In this document: positions 1 to 8,769 of the stretch, in pieces
Position numbering within the stretch: the stretch's first letter is position 1
Layout: each line of letters opens with the position of its first letter
Source: Acidobacteriota bacterium
Lineage (GTDB): Bacteria; Acidobacteriota; Blastocatellia; RBC074
Assembly: GCA_016789605.1 (NCBI GenBank)
Contig: JAEUQO010000302.1
Coordinates: 1-32,647 of the forward strand
Reading direction: 5' to 3'
DNA length: 32,647 bases
The notes under the pieces: generated by a model
The model's database searches: none
The model's input: the letters and a program-made list of their open reading frames with translations, nothing else
Told to the model about the DNA's origin: nothing
Translations under genes and position numbers: made by a program

Positions 1-1646
1 CGGGCGCGGTATAAATCGTGACTGGTGCCAACCAATCCAAACGTATAACGCGATTCGAATTTATGCGTGTCTTCATCGAGCGCAATCAAATCGCTGACGC
101 CGTAATGACTGGCTCCCGCTTTGAACACAGCGCGGAACGCCAAGGCACAGAGCGTCGTGTATCCGCCTGCGCTGCCGCCGGTGATGGCCAACCGGTCGCC
201 GTCTACCAGCCCTCGCCGTGCCAAATACAATGCGCCATTCACGCAATCATCCACATCCACCACGCCCCAGTTGCCATTCAATCGCTGACGGTATGCGCGC
301 CCGTATCCGGTGCTGCCGCCATAATTCACATCGAGCACGGCAATCCCGCGCGAAGCCCAATACTGAATGCCCAGCCGCAAGGTCGGCGAAGTCGCTGATG
401 TTGGCCCGCCGTGAATCATCACCAACAGGGGCGGACGTTCACCAGCGGGCGCGGCAAAATCCTTGTTGCGCGGCGCATAGAAAAACGCGTGCGCCGTCAG
501 ATTGTTTTCGGTAGGGAACTCGATGGCTTGCGGCGCGGAAATGTAGCCCGGATCAAGCGCGAGTTCACTGGAACGACGCAGCGTTTCAAACTCTCGCGTC
601 GCCAGATTGAAACTGACAATCCTGGCGGTTTCTGTGGGCGACGCCGCCAGAAAGACCGCGCGCTTGGCATCCACGCGAATGCCGTCAATACGCGCATAGG
701 GAACTTCGATTCGTTCCAAGGTGCCCGTCGCCGAATCCAAAAGACCGAAGCGCGAAAATCCCTGCTCGATAAATGTGCAAACAATGTTGGTGGGCGAAGC
801 GAATCCATACGTTGCCATCCCAAACACCCATTGCGGCAATCCGAATTCTGCCGCCATCGGCAACAACGCTTCGCACTGACCAGATTGCCAGCGATACAGA
901 TTCCACCACCCTGTGCGATCCGACACAAAATGCAACACGCCATCCGGCGACCATTCTGGCTGAAAGACAGACTCTTCGGCTCCTCCGGCAATCAATCGTT
1001 GCTGGCCGAGTGAACCATCTGCCTGCACATCAGCCACCCAAAGCTCCGTGCCGTCCCAGGGCATTCGCGGATGATCCCAGCAAATCCAGGCCAATTGCGT
1101 TCCATCGGGGCTGAGCCGCGGCGAAGCGTAAAAACTATGCCCGCCGGTCAAAACCTGCTGTGCGCCTGGTTCGCCTGTGAGTGCAATGCTGACGATTGTG
1201 TTGACGGCTTCTTGCCCTGCGACGGTGTGATCTTCGCGCACACCAATCAATCGCTGCCGGGTTGGGTCGTAAATGGCATCGGCATAACGCAACTCGGCTT
1301 CTGCGGTGAGGGCTTGCGGCGCTTGTTGACCAGCTTGCCGATAAAGGCGTTGATCGGCAAAGTGCGAAAAGAAAACTTCGCCACGATGCACCAGAAAACT
1401 GCCGCCGCCGTATTCGTGCACACGTGTTCGTGCGTTGAATGGCGCGGGCGTGACATCTGTAAGCGCGCCATCTGGCGTCCGCCTGACAATAACATTGCGC
1501 CCTTTTTCTTGCGGGCGTGCTTCGATCCAGTAAATGTCATCGCCATCCAATGCGACCTGAACCAAGCCAATCGTCCCGGCGACGATCAAATCCGAGGTAA
1601 TCGGTGTCTTCCACGAACCGTAAGGAGCAGTTTGCAAATCACTCAT
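1..1646 (-). CDS. S9 family (prolyl oligopeptidase-like) serine peptidase, 3' end cut by window edge
   Basis: The minus-strand frame stays open from an ATG at 1646-1644 to the window edge, about 548 codons. The start has a GAGGAAG-like ribosome site about 10 bases upstream. The N-terminal two thirds looks like the WD40/PD40-type beta-propeller of S9 peptidases, with repeated blades such as SPDGTQLAW and [11 protein letters not shown]. The C-terminal part is an alpha/beta hydrolase: MIHGGP is the usual HGGP oxyanion segment, and GGSAGGY places the nucleophile at Ser492. The catalytic Asp and His should lie beyond the window, since relatives are usually about 640 residues. No signal peptide is visible, so it is probably a cytoplasmic acylaminoacyl- or dipeptidyl-peptidase-like enzyme that trims peptides. 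Its exact specificity cannot be read from the sequence. It diverges from dnaA across about 440 bases. Confidence 0.9.
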   Translation of the reverse strand, partial: MSDLQTAPYGSWKTPITSDLIVAGTIGLVQVALDGDDIYWIEARPQEKGRNVIVRRTPDGALTDVTPAPFNARTRVHEYGGGSFLVHRGEVFFSHFADQRLYRQAGQQAPQALTAEAELRYADAIYDPTRQRLIGVREDHTVAGQEAVNTIVSIALTGEPGAQQVLTGGHSFYASPRLSPDGTQLAWICWDHPRMPWDGTELWVADVQADGSLGQQRLIAGGAEESVFQPEWSPDGVLHFVSDRTGWWNLYRWQSGQCEALLPMAAEFGLPQWVFGMATYGFASPTNIVCTFIEQGFSRFGLLDSATGTLERIEVPYARIDGIRVDAKRAVFLAASPTETARIVSFNLATREFETLRRSSELALDPGYISAPQAIEFPTENNLTAHAFFYAPRNKDFAAPAGERPPLLVMIHGGPTSATSPTLRLGIQYWASRGIAVLDVNYGGSTGYGRAYRQRLNGNWGVVDVDDCVNGALYLARRGLVDGDRLAITGGSAGGYTTLCALAFRAVFKAGASHYGVSDLIALDEDTHKFESRYTFGLVGTSHDLYRA

Positions 1647-2085
1647 CGGGTGGTCTTCCTCGCTTCGAAAAAATCTCTAAAAATTTTTCTGCCTGTGCTT
1701 GCCAAAAGAGCAAAACAAGATGTTGGGCTTGTCTCTACTTGTAACCGCATTATGCACGGCTAGTCCGGGAAAGGCGATGATTTCTGACTCGCAGACAACC
1801 CACTTACGAGCCTTTCACAGGGGGTCATCTTCTTGCAAAGCCACAGCCCTTATGCTAGCCTTCCCGCACTTCAATGACAGTCGGCTAGTTTACTTTAAAG
1901 CACTGATTACAAAAGGGTTGCCACTGCCATCTGGATTATCCACATGGTTTTCCACAGTGTGGAAAAATCTCTGGAAAAGTTGTCTCTGAACCGAGGATTT
2001 GACGCTCTCGTCGAGGATTCGTGTGGCCATTTATTGCATACAGCAACGCCACGAAATTTCGTCGCAAGAGCGCAAAAGTGTTTTT
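1647..2085. other. Intergenic region upstream of dnaA
   Basis: About 440 bases without a convincing gene lie between the S9 peptidase and dnaA, which are transcribed apart. The right part holds a DnaA-box cluster (1936-1966, listed separately). The rest shows no clear sigma-70 hexamers, RNA gene or repeat that I can support. A 96-residue frame here (1699-1989) has no family features, no ribosome site, and runs through the DnaA boxes. Confidence 0.7.
1936..1966. promoter_or_regulatory. DnaA-box cluster upstream of dnaA
   Basis: A perfect box TTATCCACA lies at 1936-1944. It is followed by TTTTCCACA at 1948-1956 and its exact inverse TGTGGAAAA at 1958-1966, one base apart. It lies about 120 bases before the dnaA start. 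Such clusters commonly mediate DnaA autoregulation or form the upstream half of a bipartite origin. Which applies here is inference. Confidence 0.8.
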
Positions 2086-3504
2086 ATGAGCGAAGCTAAT
2101 CTCTGGGATTCCGTGCTTCACGCCATAGAGAAGAGGGTCAATCACGAAAGCTTCACGACGTGGTTTAAACCGATCGTCTTCCTGGGCCACGAGGATTCAG
2201 TTCTCAAGCTGCGCGTTCCTGACCGCGTTTTTGAGGACTGGATTTCCAACAACTACAGCGACGTGTTGGAAGAGTCGCTGGAGGAAGCCGGACTGCAAGC
2301 TAGCTCAATCAATTTCGAGGTCGTTCCCAATGAAGCCCGCGCTGCCGAGGGCGTGGGTCTGAATTTCAACTTTTCTGCCCGCGCAAGCGCTCCGGCAACT
2401 GAACCGGTCAGCGCAACCGCAACACCACCTGCCAATTACCAACAAGCAACCGTCGCGTATCCGCGTTTTTCTGAAACTGAGCCGATGGAGTTGTCGATCA
2501 ACCAGAAATATACGTTTGAAACGTTTGTTGTTGGTTCCTGTAATCAATTTGCGCACGCCGCGTCGTTAGCGGTGGCTGATGCGCCGTCCAAAACGTATAA
2601 CCCTCTGTATCTGTATGGCGGTGTGGGATTGGGCAAAACGCATTTGATGTGCGCCATTGGACATCGCGTCAAAGAGCAGTTTCGGCATCTGCGGTTGTGT
2701 TACATCTCGGCAGAAAAGTTCATGAATGAGCTAATCAACGCCATTCGTTACGATCAAACAATGACGTTCCGCGAACGCTATCGTTCGATTGATGTGCTGT
2801 TGATTGACGACATTCAATTCATTGCCGGCAAGGAACGCACTCAGGAAGAGTTCTTCCATACATTCAACGCGCTGTATGACCGGCAAAAACAGATCATCAT
2901 CTCGTCTGATTGCGCGCCGCGTGACATTCCCACGCTGGAAGAGCGGCTGCATTCGCGGTTTGAATGGGGTTTGATCGCCGACATCCAACCGCCGGACCTG
3001 GAAACCAAGGTCGCCATCCTGCGCCGCAAAGCAGAGATGGACAAACTGGAATTGCCCGACAATGTCGCGATGTTCATCGCCAACAAGATCAGGTCAAACA
3101 TCCGCGAGCTGGAAGGCTCTCTGGTACGCTTGACCGCTTTGTCTTCGCTCAAAGGCGAGCCGATCAACCTCTCACTGGCCCAAGAAGCGCTGAAAAACCT
3201 GGTTGAAGAGGAAGAGCGCTCAATCACCATCGAAACGATCCAGAAAATCGTCGCCGACTATTACAACCTGAAGGTGACAGAGCTGAAGTCAAAATCAAAC
3301 GCCAGAAATATCGCCGTCCCGCGTCAGGTTGCCATGTATCTTTGTAAAACATTGACCAAAGCCAGCTTGCCGGAAATTGGCCGGGAGTTTGGCGGAAAAC
3401 ACCATACAACGGTTCTCCATAGCATTAACAAGATCGGAGACCTGTATGATCAAAAGGGAAGTTTCCACAGAGTTATTAACAGCTTAATTGATAGCTGTAA
3501 ATAG
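2086..3504 (+). CDS. dnaA: Chromosomal replication initiator protein DnaA
   Basis: DnaA is an AAA+ ATPase that binds DnaA boxes, melts oriC and helps load the helicase. The 472-residue protein has all four domains: domain I (about 1-80, starting [11 protein letters not shown]), a short low-complexity linker (about 85-130), the AAA+ core with Walker A GGVGLGKT (178-185) and Walker B LLIDD (238-242), and a C-terminal DNA-binding domain with the signature [15 protein letters not shown] (432-446). The frame is open upstream to a TTG at 1999, but the ATG at 2086 gives the family N-terminus. The ribosome site is weak. His439 sits where E. coli has Asp433, one of the box-reading residues. It is flanked by DnaA boxes on both sides, which suggests autoregulation. 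Confidence 0.98.
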   Translation: MSEANLWDSVLHAIEKRVNHESFTTWFKPIVFLGHEDSVLKLRVPDRVFEDWISNNYSDVLEESLEEAGLQASSINFEVVPNEARAAEGVGLNFNFSARASAPATEPVSATATPPANYQQATVAYPRFSETEPMELSINQKYTFETFVVGSCNQFAHAASLAVADAPSKTYNPLYLYGGVGLGKTHLMCAIGHRVKEQFRHLRLCYISAEKFMNELINAIRYDQTMTFRERYRSIDVLLIDDIQFIAGKERTQEEFFHTFNALYDRQKQIIISSDCAPRDIPTLEERLHSRFEWGLIADIQPPDLETKVAILRRKAEMDKLELPDNVAMFIANKIRSNIRELEGSLVRLTALSSLKGEPINLSLAQEALKNLVEEEERSITIETIQKIVADYYNLKVTELKSKSNARNIAVPRQVAMYLCKTLTKASLPEIGREFGGKHHTTVLHSINKIGDLYDQKGSFHRVINSLIDSCK

Positions 3505-3834
3505 ACTTAGGCAAGTTATCCACAGCCGGGGTTGTGGATCTGCTGTGGAAGGCTGTGGATATCTTGAGGAAAACAGGTGACGGCAGATTGTTTTCCACAG
3601 ATGAGCCGATTTCTCACCTTGCGTTCACAATCTTTCCCACAAGGCAAATGACGGTTAAATTGCTTGGACGCTATAAGTTGCTTTTGTTTTCCACATTTCC
3701 ACAGCTCCTACTACTATTACTAGAGTTTTAAGTAATTGTTTTTAGAGAATAGTAAAAGCAGAAAACAGCGCGTAAGTTACTGAACGCAGTCGTAAGGCAA
3801 GGTCGAAATCACGGAACCAAGAGGGGAGCCATAG
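3505..3834. other. oriC: Chromosomal replication origin (oriC) between dnaA and dnaN
   Basis: This 330-base gap is packed with DnaA boxes. TTATCCACA is at 3516-3524 (perfect). The reverse boxes are TGTGGATCT (3533-3541), TGTGGAAGG (3544-3552) and TGTGGATAT (3554-3562). Forward variants are TTTTCCACA (3591-3599 and 3687-3695), TTTCCCACA (3633-3641) and ATTTCCACA (3695-3703). The last pair abuts a DnaA-trio (3708-3722) and then an AT-rich stretch (about 3723-3765), the likely unwinding element. This order matches the basal unwinding system described for Bacillus subtilis. GC-skew inversion here would confirm it. Confidence 0.92.
3687..3722 (+). promoter_or_regulatory. DnaA-trio with two adjacent DnaA boxes (basal origin unwinding element)
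   Basis: TTTTCCACA (3687-3695) and ATTTCCACA (3695-3703) share one base and are followed by a four-base spacer GCTC. Five triplets follow: CTA, CTA, CTA, TTA, CTA at 3708-3722. On the complementary strand these read 3'-GAT-GAT-GAT-AAT-GAT-5', the known DnaA-trio pattern that guides DnaA onto single-stranded DNA. Confidence 0.85.
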
Positions 3835-4935
3835 ATGCACCTGAAGATTAGCAAAACAGCATTCTTGAAAGAGCTGAACTTGATCCAGGGAGTGGTCGAA
3901 AAGAAAAGCACCATTCCGATCCTTTCCAACTTGTTGCTGGAAGCGAAAGACGGCGAGCTGGGAATCAAGGGCACAGACCTGGACGTTTCGATTTCCACGC
4001 GCTGTGTGGCAGAAATCAAACAGGAAGGTTCGATTTGTCTGCAGGCCAAGAAACTGTTTGAGATTGTGCGCGCTTTGCCTGAAGCCGAAATTGAACTCAA
4101 ACGCGGCGATGGTGATCAGGTGGGGATTGTATGCGAACGCTCGCGGTTCAAAATGTTGGGATTGGCCCGAGACAATTTTCCTGAAATTCATGATTTTCAG
4201 GGCGAATACACCGCTGTCCCGGCAGACGTGATTCGCACGTTTATCAATCGCACTTCGTTTGCGATCACCAACGAAGAATCGCGCTATGCGCTCAACGGCG
4301 CCAAGTTCGAAGTCGGCGACAATCATTTGCGTATGGTTGCCACCGACGGGCACCGGTTGTCGTTTATCGAACACAAGGCCGAAGTTGGAGAAAAGAAGCT
4401 GGACGTGTTGATTCCGCGCAAGACGTTGGCTGAACTGGGACGATTGAGCGCAGAAACCGAAGAGTCGGTGGAATTCGGTTATACGGAAAATCATCTGTTT
4501 TTCCGCTTTGGCAAACGGTTGCTGATTTCGCGCACGCTGAGCGGGCAATTTCCGAATTACGACCTCGTCCTACCTAAAGAGAATAATAATCGCGTGGCGG
4601 CTGAAGCAGGGCCCTTGGCGGCGGCAATCAGACGCGTTGCCTTGATGGCTGATGAGCGTTCTCACGCGATCAAATTCGACGTGACGGAAGGGCAAGCGAA
4701 TATCACCTCACAAGCTTCAGATGTGGGCGAAGCCGGAGAAACCATGCCGGTTGAATATGCCGGCCCGGTGATCAATGCCGCGTTCAATGCGCAATACTTA
4801 TTGGATTTCTTTGGCGTGGTGTCTGATGGCGAGATTGTGCTCGAATTTAAGGACGGACAGTCGCAAGCACAGCTTCGTGCGAAGAACGAAAGCGATTACG
4901 ATTTCCGCTATATCATCATGCCGATGAGGCTTTGA
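3835..4935 (+). CDS. dnaN: DNA polymerase III beta subunit (sliding clamp)
   Basis: The beta clamp is a ring dimer that tethers DNA polymerase III and other partners to DNA. The 366-residue product has the normal family length and three-domain plan. Its N-terminus contains [12 protein letters not shown] and GTDLDVSI, and it ends in the conserved MPMRL, the part of the clamp involved in binding partner peptides. The ATG at 3835 follows a strong GAGGGGAG ribosome site. It lies 330 bases downstream of dnaA on the far side of oriC. The recF and gyrB genes that often follow dnaN are absent; a terminator comes next. Confidence 0.98.
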   Translation: MHLKISKTAFLKELNLIQGVVEKKSTIPILSNLLLEAKDGELGIKGTDLDVSISTRCVAEIKQEGSICLQAKKLFEIVRALPEAEIELKRGDGDQVGIVCERSRFKMLGLARDNFPEIHDFQGEYTAVPADVIRTFINRTSFAITNEESRYALNGAKFEVGDNHLRMVATDGHRLSFIEHKAEVGEKKLDVLIPRKTLAELGRLSAETEESVEFGYTENHLFFRFGKRLLISRTLSGQFPNYDLVLPKENNNRVAAEAGPLAAAIRRVALMADERSHAIKFDVTEGQANITSQASDVGEAGETMPVEYAGPVINAAFNAQYLLDFFGVVSDGEIVLEFKDGQSQAQLRAKNESDYDFRYIIMPMRL

Positions 4936-5036
4936 ACGTTCTCATACAATCTTCCTTAACTGCAATTAATTGCGAGGTTTGCGGAACCTTTATGGTAGGG
5001 CTTCGTTATTAGAGGCACGGGTGAACCTCCTGATAA

Positions 5037-5090
5037 TGGCGGTCATAGAGAGTCTGGGGTGGGTTCTCAACTATGGCCGCCAGTTTTTTT
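5037..5090 (+). terminator. Intrinsic terminator of dnaN
   Basis: TGGCGGTCATAG (5037-5048) pairs with CTATGGCCGCCA (5071-5082) through 12 base pairs with one G-T pair. The T tract at 5084-5090 follows, and another T run comes shortly after. It points rightward and ends dnaN transcription before the converging DUF6599-like gene. Confidence 0.85.
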
Positions 5091-5148
5091 GCCTTTTTTC
5101 AGCAATCACACCACGTTACTACCGATTTTGTTCCAATTCCCTGAAAGC

Positions 5149-6378
5149 TTACTGATCGCCTTTTCCAATTTGTTTGACGACGGGCTTTTCTTCCGAAAGT
5201 AAATATTCGTCAAGATTGAGCCGGACAGTTCCGCCTGCATCGCTGAACAAATCGTCCAGGCCGAGTTTGCGGCGGCGGTGTCTACGCCAATAGAAGAATG
5301 TGCCGCCGGTGAGAATGCCCAAAGACAGAGCGCTAAGCAGCATGACGCCAATCCAGTAAAACGTGCGAATCAACACCCTGGCTGTTTGTTCTGCTTCGTT
5401 GACTGCGACTTCGTCAGGCGGCCTGAAGCTCAAAGGAATGTCGCGTAGCTGGCTACCTTCCCAATAAACTTTGGGCGCATATTTGATTTGGCGGATGATC
5501 ACATCAGCCGCAGACTGATCTTGCACACCAACTGCGAAGATCGCAAAATTGCCCACGCGCTTGAGGATACGCCGCGTCTTTTCTTCCTGACTCAATCCAT
5601 CAAAATACTTTTGCAAGTTGGCAAACCCATCCGTGGCCAATTGCGGTGTGTGGTATTCGACGATCAATACCCGCATTTGTCCGTTACCGTTGTTGTAGTT
5701 GGCGGTCACGGCTTCTGCGCCCCCCGTGAAGGAAACGATCTCTTTCAGCTCACTGAAGCCTTGCAAGCGCGCCAACGCCGCTGCGCCAACCACATAGCGT
5801 TCTGAATTCGCAATTTTGTTTTGTGTCGGTAATTGCGATGGCAGTGAGGGAACGTCTTCGGCGCTGGACGGGAACATCTGTTTGAGCGCTGCGAGCAGGG
5901 AAGCGTCAATTGTTGTTGCGGGCTTTTCGCTGGCGACACTGATCAGATAGCGACCAGATTGAAATTCCTGACGATTGCTGGCCAGCGTTTCGCGATTGAA
6001 GGTCAACAAGCCATACGCGCTAGACGGATAACCAAGCGTGAAAATTTCGACGGTGATTCTGCTTTGCCCATTGGTATAGGTGCGGTTGGTCAGCGTCTGT
6101 AAATCGTATTCGGTCAGGATTTCGCCATCGGGTAACACAGCGCTTTCTGTTGCGCCGAGTGTCTTGCTTGCCCCGAGCGCGCGCCAGGTCTCGGTCAATT
6201 TATCTGGCAACACCACCGGCGGAGTTTTGGGTGATGACGCTGGTGTCGGGGGCGCAGGGGACGCCGATTGATTGGATGTTTGGCCAAAGGCTTGCGCGAC
6301 TAACAACAACGACGCAAGCAGCAGGGCAGACAACCGCAGCGAAATTTGCGGCAGGGAATCAAAGATAAACTTAGGCAA
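5149..6378 (-). CDS. Signal-peptide, membrane-anchored protein (DUF6599-like), function unknown
   Basis: The 409-residue protein has an N-terminal signal peptide (hydrophobic core about 16-31, ending near AFGQ). A Pro/Ser/Thr-rich linker (34-58) and a large exported domain follow. One transmembrane helix lies at about 341-363, followed by an Arg/Lys stop-transfer cluster (RRHRRRK) and a 38-residue cytoplasmic tail. The exported part resembles the DUF6599 family often annotated in Acidobacteria; that assignment is from memory of its style and needs a profile search. The start is a TTG at 6378-6376: AGGAGGG lies five bases upstream and no suitable ATG exists nearby. It is the last gene of the leftward pdxJ group, 98 bases after the zinc-ribbon/PH gene. 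Confidence 0.8.
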   Translation of the reverse strand: MPKFIFDSLPQISLRLSALLLASLLLVAQAFGQTSNQSASPAPPTPASSPKTPPVVLPDKLTETWRALGASKTLGATESAVLPDGEILTEYDLQTLTNRTYTNGQSRITVEIFTLGYPSSAYGLLTFNRETLASNRQEFQSGRYLISVASEKPATTIDASLLAALKQMFPSSAEDVPSLPSQLPTQNKIANSERYVVGAAALARLQGFSELKEIVSFTGGAEAVTANYNNGNGQMRVLIVEYHTPQLATDGFANLQKYFDGLSQEEKTRRILKRVGNFAIFAVGVQDQSAADVIIRQIKYAPKVYWEGSQLRDIPLSFRPPDEVAVNEAEQTARVLIRTFYWIGVMLLSALSLGILTGGTFFYWRRHRRRKLGLDDLFSDAGGTVRLNLDEYLLSEEKPVVKQIGKGDQ

Positions 6379-6476
6379 TGCAACCCTCCTGAAAAACGCT
6401 CATGCCGATGGGTCGCCGCGCCGCGAGCAAGCAAAGTGGAATTTGAAAGCTGGTCAACACGCGGAATCGCGTACGG

Positions 6477-7193
6477 TCAATTCCAACGCTGCGCTTGTTC
6501 TAGGATCAAATCTGCGTATTTGCGCGGGTTGTTGATGTCGTCGAGCGATATTTTACTGTCCAATGCCGCACTGTCAATCAACACGTCTCCGATGCCCAGC
6601 AAGCGTTCGCGCAAGGTTTCGCTGACTGTCACATCCTGTACGTGACGCAGCGGGATGCTCTGGGATTTTTTGGAGAGAAAGCCGTGTTCGATTTCGATCT
6701 TTGTTGTGGTCAATGTATAGACCGTGTGATTGTGAATGATGTGGCGGTAGATCGGCGGTATAAAGAAAATCAGCGAGCATACCAGGCTGATCCACATGGG
6801 GACGGCCAATAGCGCTGTCAGTGTCGTGATGATCATTGACGCCACGATGGCGGCGAAATACTGCAAGCCGACACGATAAAAAGCTTGAGTGATTTGAAAG
6901 ATGACGACGTCTTCGCCTGGTTCCGGTTCCCCCTCTTCGTCCTCTTCTTCCTCTACATACTCGTCTTCGTATTCGTAACCATCGTCTACGTATTCGTCGC
7001 CGTCCTCGTAGTAATACTCTTCTTCCTCTTCTTCGTAGCGATCGTCTACGGGCTGAGCCGTGCGCCGATAGGGAACTGGCGGCGGCATGATCCGGCGCGG
7101 AGAACTCACGGTCGGTAATCTGGTGCCGCAACGATTACAGAACTGACTGTCAGCCGGTAAATTGTTTCCGCAACGGTGGCAGAAGACGTTCAT
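6477..7193 (-). CDS. Zinc-ribbon, acidic-linker, PH-domain (bPH2/YdbS-like) membrane protein
   Basis: The 238-residue protein has four recognisable parts. An N-terminal zinc ribbon has cysteines at 5, 8, 19 and 22. A very acidic, Tyr-rich stretch (about 50-95) includes a run of Glu and repeated Tyr-Glu-Asp. Two transmembrane helices (about 108-130 and 133-150) follow. The C-terminal region (about 155-236) resembles bacterial PH-like domains, with YTLTTTKIEIEHGFLSKKSQ and IPLRHVQDVTV. Proteins with bPH2 domains are membrane-associated and mostly uncharacterised. The ATG at 7193 has a GAGGGA ribosome site. Its Cys spacing (C-x2-C-x10-C-x2-C) is the same as in the three zinc-ribbon genes at 26071-27855. 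It probably shares an operon with the phosphodiesterase-like gene 33 bases upstream. Confidence 0.85.
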   Translation of the reverse strand: MNVFCHRCGNNLPADSQFCNRCGTRLPTVSSPRRIMPPPVPYRRTAQPVDDRYEEEEEEYYYEDGDEYVDDGYEYEDEYVEEEEDEEGEPEPGEDVVIFQITQAFYRVGLQYFAAIVASMIITTLTALLAVPMWISLVCSLIFFIPPIYRHIIHNHTVYTLTTTKIEIEHGFLSKKSQSIPLRHVQDVTVSETLRERLLGIGDVLIDSAALDSKISLDDINNPRKYADLILEQAQRWN

Positions 7194-7226
7194 AACGAAA
7201 TTCCCTCGACGTGATTCAGTAACAGA

Positions 7227-8732
7227 TCATTTGTCGTTGCTGGTTGACGGCGTCGGCGCTGGCAGAATTTCTGACAATAATCTGCCACGCGCCGTTTTCA
7301 TTTCCAGCCCCAACAATCGGGCAACGGTTGGTGCAATGTCGGTTAAACGTGCGTATTCGATTTTTCCACTGGGTTTGATTCCCTTTCCGGTCGCAAGCAA
7401 GGCGGCGCGCATTTCAGAGCGTGACGGCAAATAGCCGTGTGCGGCGCGTTCGGTTGTATTGGCAAAGCGTGAATCTCCCAACGACGGCGACATCACATAC
7501 AGCGGCGCGGCATCGAGGTATAGAACCGCGCGCGGATCAGCGCCGAGTTTGGCGGTTTCCCGGCGATTGGTTACGCGCCACAAGGGGCCATCGCTTTCGG
7601 CGGCAAGCTCCTGATAGATTTTCTCGAGTTCGCGTATGGTCGCTTCGTCTTGCGGATTTTTGAGAAAGATTGCCGCCGAACCGCCAAAGGTTTGCGCGAT
7701 TGCGCGCCAGGAGGTGATGTGCCCTTGCGCGTCAGCCGTCAAATAGTTTTTTCGGGCCAGCACGACATTCGGTCTGAATTCGCGTTCGATCTGAGTCACG
7801 CCATAATCGGAAAGCAGCAAAATCGTTGTTCCTGCGGTCAGTTGTGCGCGTTCAAGCGCTGCCAGCATCCTGGCGACACCGGCGTCCAGCCGTTCCAGCG
7901 TTGCCGCTGCGATTGGAGAACCAATCCCGTATTTTTGCTGCGCCAGTTCAAATGAGGTGAAGCGCACAGCCAGCAAGTTTGGCCGATGTTTTTCCAGCAC
8001 GTGCGCAGCCACTGAAGCGCGAAATTGATCTTGCGTTTGCGCCGTCACAATTTCAGGCGGCGTTTTTTTATTGCTTGGTGGCAGTGTTGTCGTCAGTGTC
8101 GAGAGTTCTGCCAAGAGTTCAGGCGGCGTTGTGTATTCGCGGCGCAATTGTTCAGACGCGTTGCTTCCCTGTTCACCGGGGATATCGGGCACATTGAACG
8201 TGATCTTGGCCCCGGCGGTCAGCGGAAAGCCAATCGCGGCTGTGGTCAATCCTGCTCGTCCGGCCAAATCCCACAATGTATCGGTTTTGATTTCTTTGGC
8301 CAGCCAGTGCGGCTGTGTCGCGGGAGCTCCGGTTTGTTCATCGAAGGCAGCGTCAGCCGTGATGCCGTGATCTGCGGGCAACACGCCCGTTACCATTGTT
8401 GCGTGCGCTGGCAGGCTCTGCGTGGGATAGACGCTGTCTATGCCAATGGCGAATGCTCCCTTGGCGCGCAATGCCAGCAACGTCGGGATGCGCGTGCGCA
8501 AACTTTCGGGCAAATTGGCGGGTTGACTGATGTAATCCGCGCGCAAACCGCTGATTGAAACCAACACCACGCGTTCGGTCAGAGGTGAGAGTTTTCGGAC
8601 GCTTTCGGCTTTTCCCTGTTGCGCGGCGGTTGGTTGTTGTGCGCGACCGGTTGTTATGCGCCAGACGGATAACGGCACGGCGCAAAGCAAAAGCGTGAGG
8701 ATAGCGATCTGCCGGGCGGAGCGACTGTGCAT
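7227..8732 (-). CDS. Alkaline phosphatase/phosphodiesterase-superfamily protein, probably catalytically degenerate
   Basis: The 501-residue protein begins with a signal or anchor helix (about 8-24) and has the type I phosphodiesterase/nucleotide pyrophosphatase fold pattern: VVLVSISGLRADYIS, YPTQSLPAHATMVTG, LLLSDYG and HGYLPSRSEMRAALLATG. The usual metal-site residues are mostly changed. Ser61 replaces the first Asp (DGxRxD becomes SGLRAD). Ser106 replaces the Thr nucleophile. Glu262 and Gln266 replace Asp and His of the D-x3-H motif. Tyr310 replaces His of the DHG motif. Asp309 and His432 remain. It may therefore bind rather than hydrolyse its ligand, or use an altered site. The ATG at 8732 has only a weak ribosome site. 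It is 37 bases downstream of pdxJ, probably in the same operon. Confidence 0.88.
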   Translation of the reverse strand: MHSRSARQIAILTLLLCAVPLSVWRITTGRAQQPTAAQQGKAESVRKLSPLTERVVLVSISGLRADYISQPANLPESLRTRIPTLLALRAKGAFAIGIDSVYPTQSLPAHATMVTGVLPADHGITADAAFDEQTGAPATQPHWLAKEIKTDTLWDLAGRAGLTTAAIGFPLTAGAKITFNVPDIPGEQGSNASEQLRREYTTPPELLAELSTLTTTLPPSNKKTPPEIVTAQTQDQFRASVAAHVLEKHRPNLLAVRFTSFELAQQKYGIGSPIAAATLERLDAGVARMLAALERAQLTAGTTILLLSDYGVTQIEREFRPNVVLARKNYLTADAQGHITSWRAIAQTFGGSAAIFLKNPQDEATIRELEKIYQELAAESDGPLWRVTNRRETAKLGADPRAVLYLDAAPLYVMSPSLGDSRFANTTERAAHGYLPSRSEMRAALLATGKGIKPSGKIEYARLTDIAPTVARLLGLEMKTARGRLLSEILPAPTPSTSNDK

Positions 8733-8769
8733 GGCTCTCAGGTAATAGCTTTCGGATAGAAGCGTTTGT

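Noticed and set aside
18..1763. Several plus-strand frames (18-398, 411-1013, 1071-1763) left of dnaA
   Set aside because: They are antisense or out-of-frame shadows of the S9 peptidase on the minus strand, which has an intact HGGP and GGSAGG.
1999..2085. 29-residue N-terminal extension of DnaA
   Set aside because: Starts at TTG without a ribosome site; DnaA domain I begins at the ATG at 2086.
3534..3731. 65-residue frame between dnaA and dnaN
   Set aside because: It consists of DnaA boxes and the DnaA-trio read as codons; no ribosome site or family features.
3742..4548. 268-residue minus-strand frame opposite dnaN
   Set aside because: Antisense to a clear beta clamp gene; composition is that of a shadow frame.
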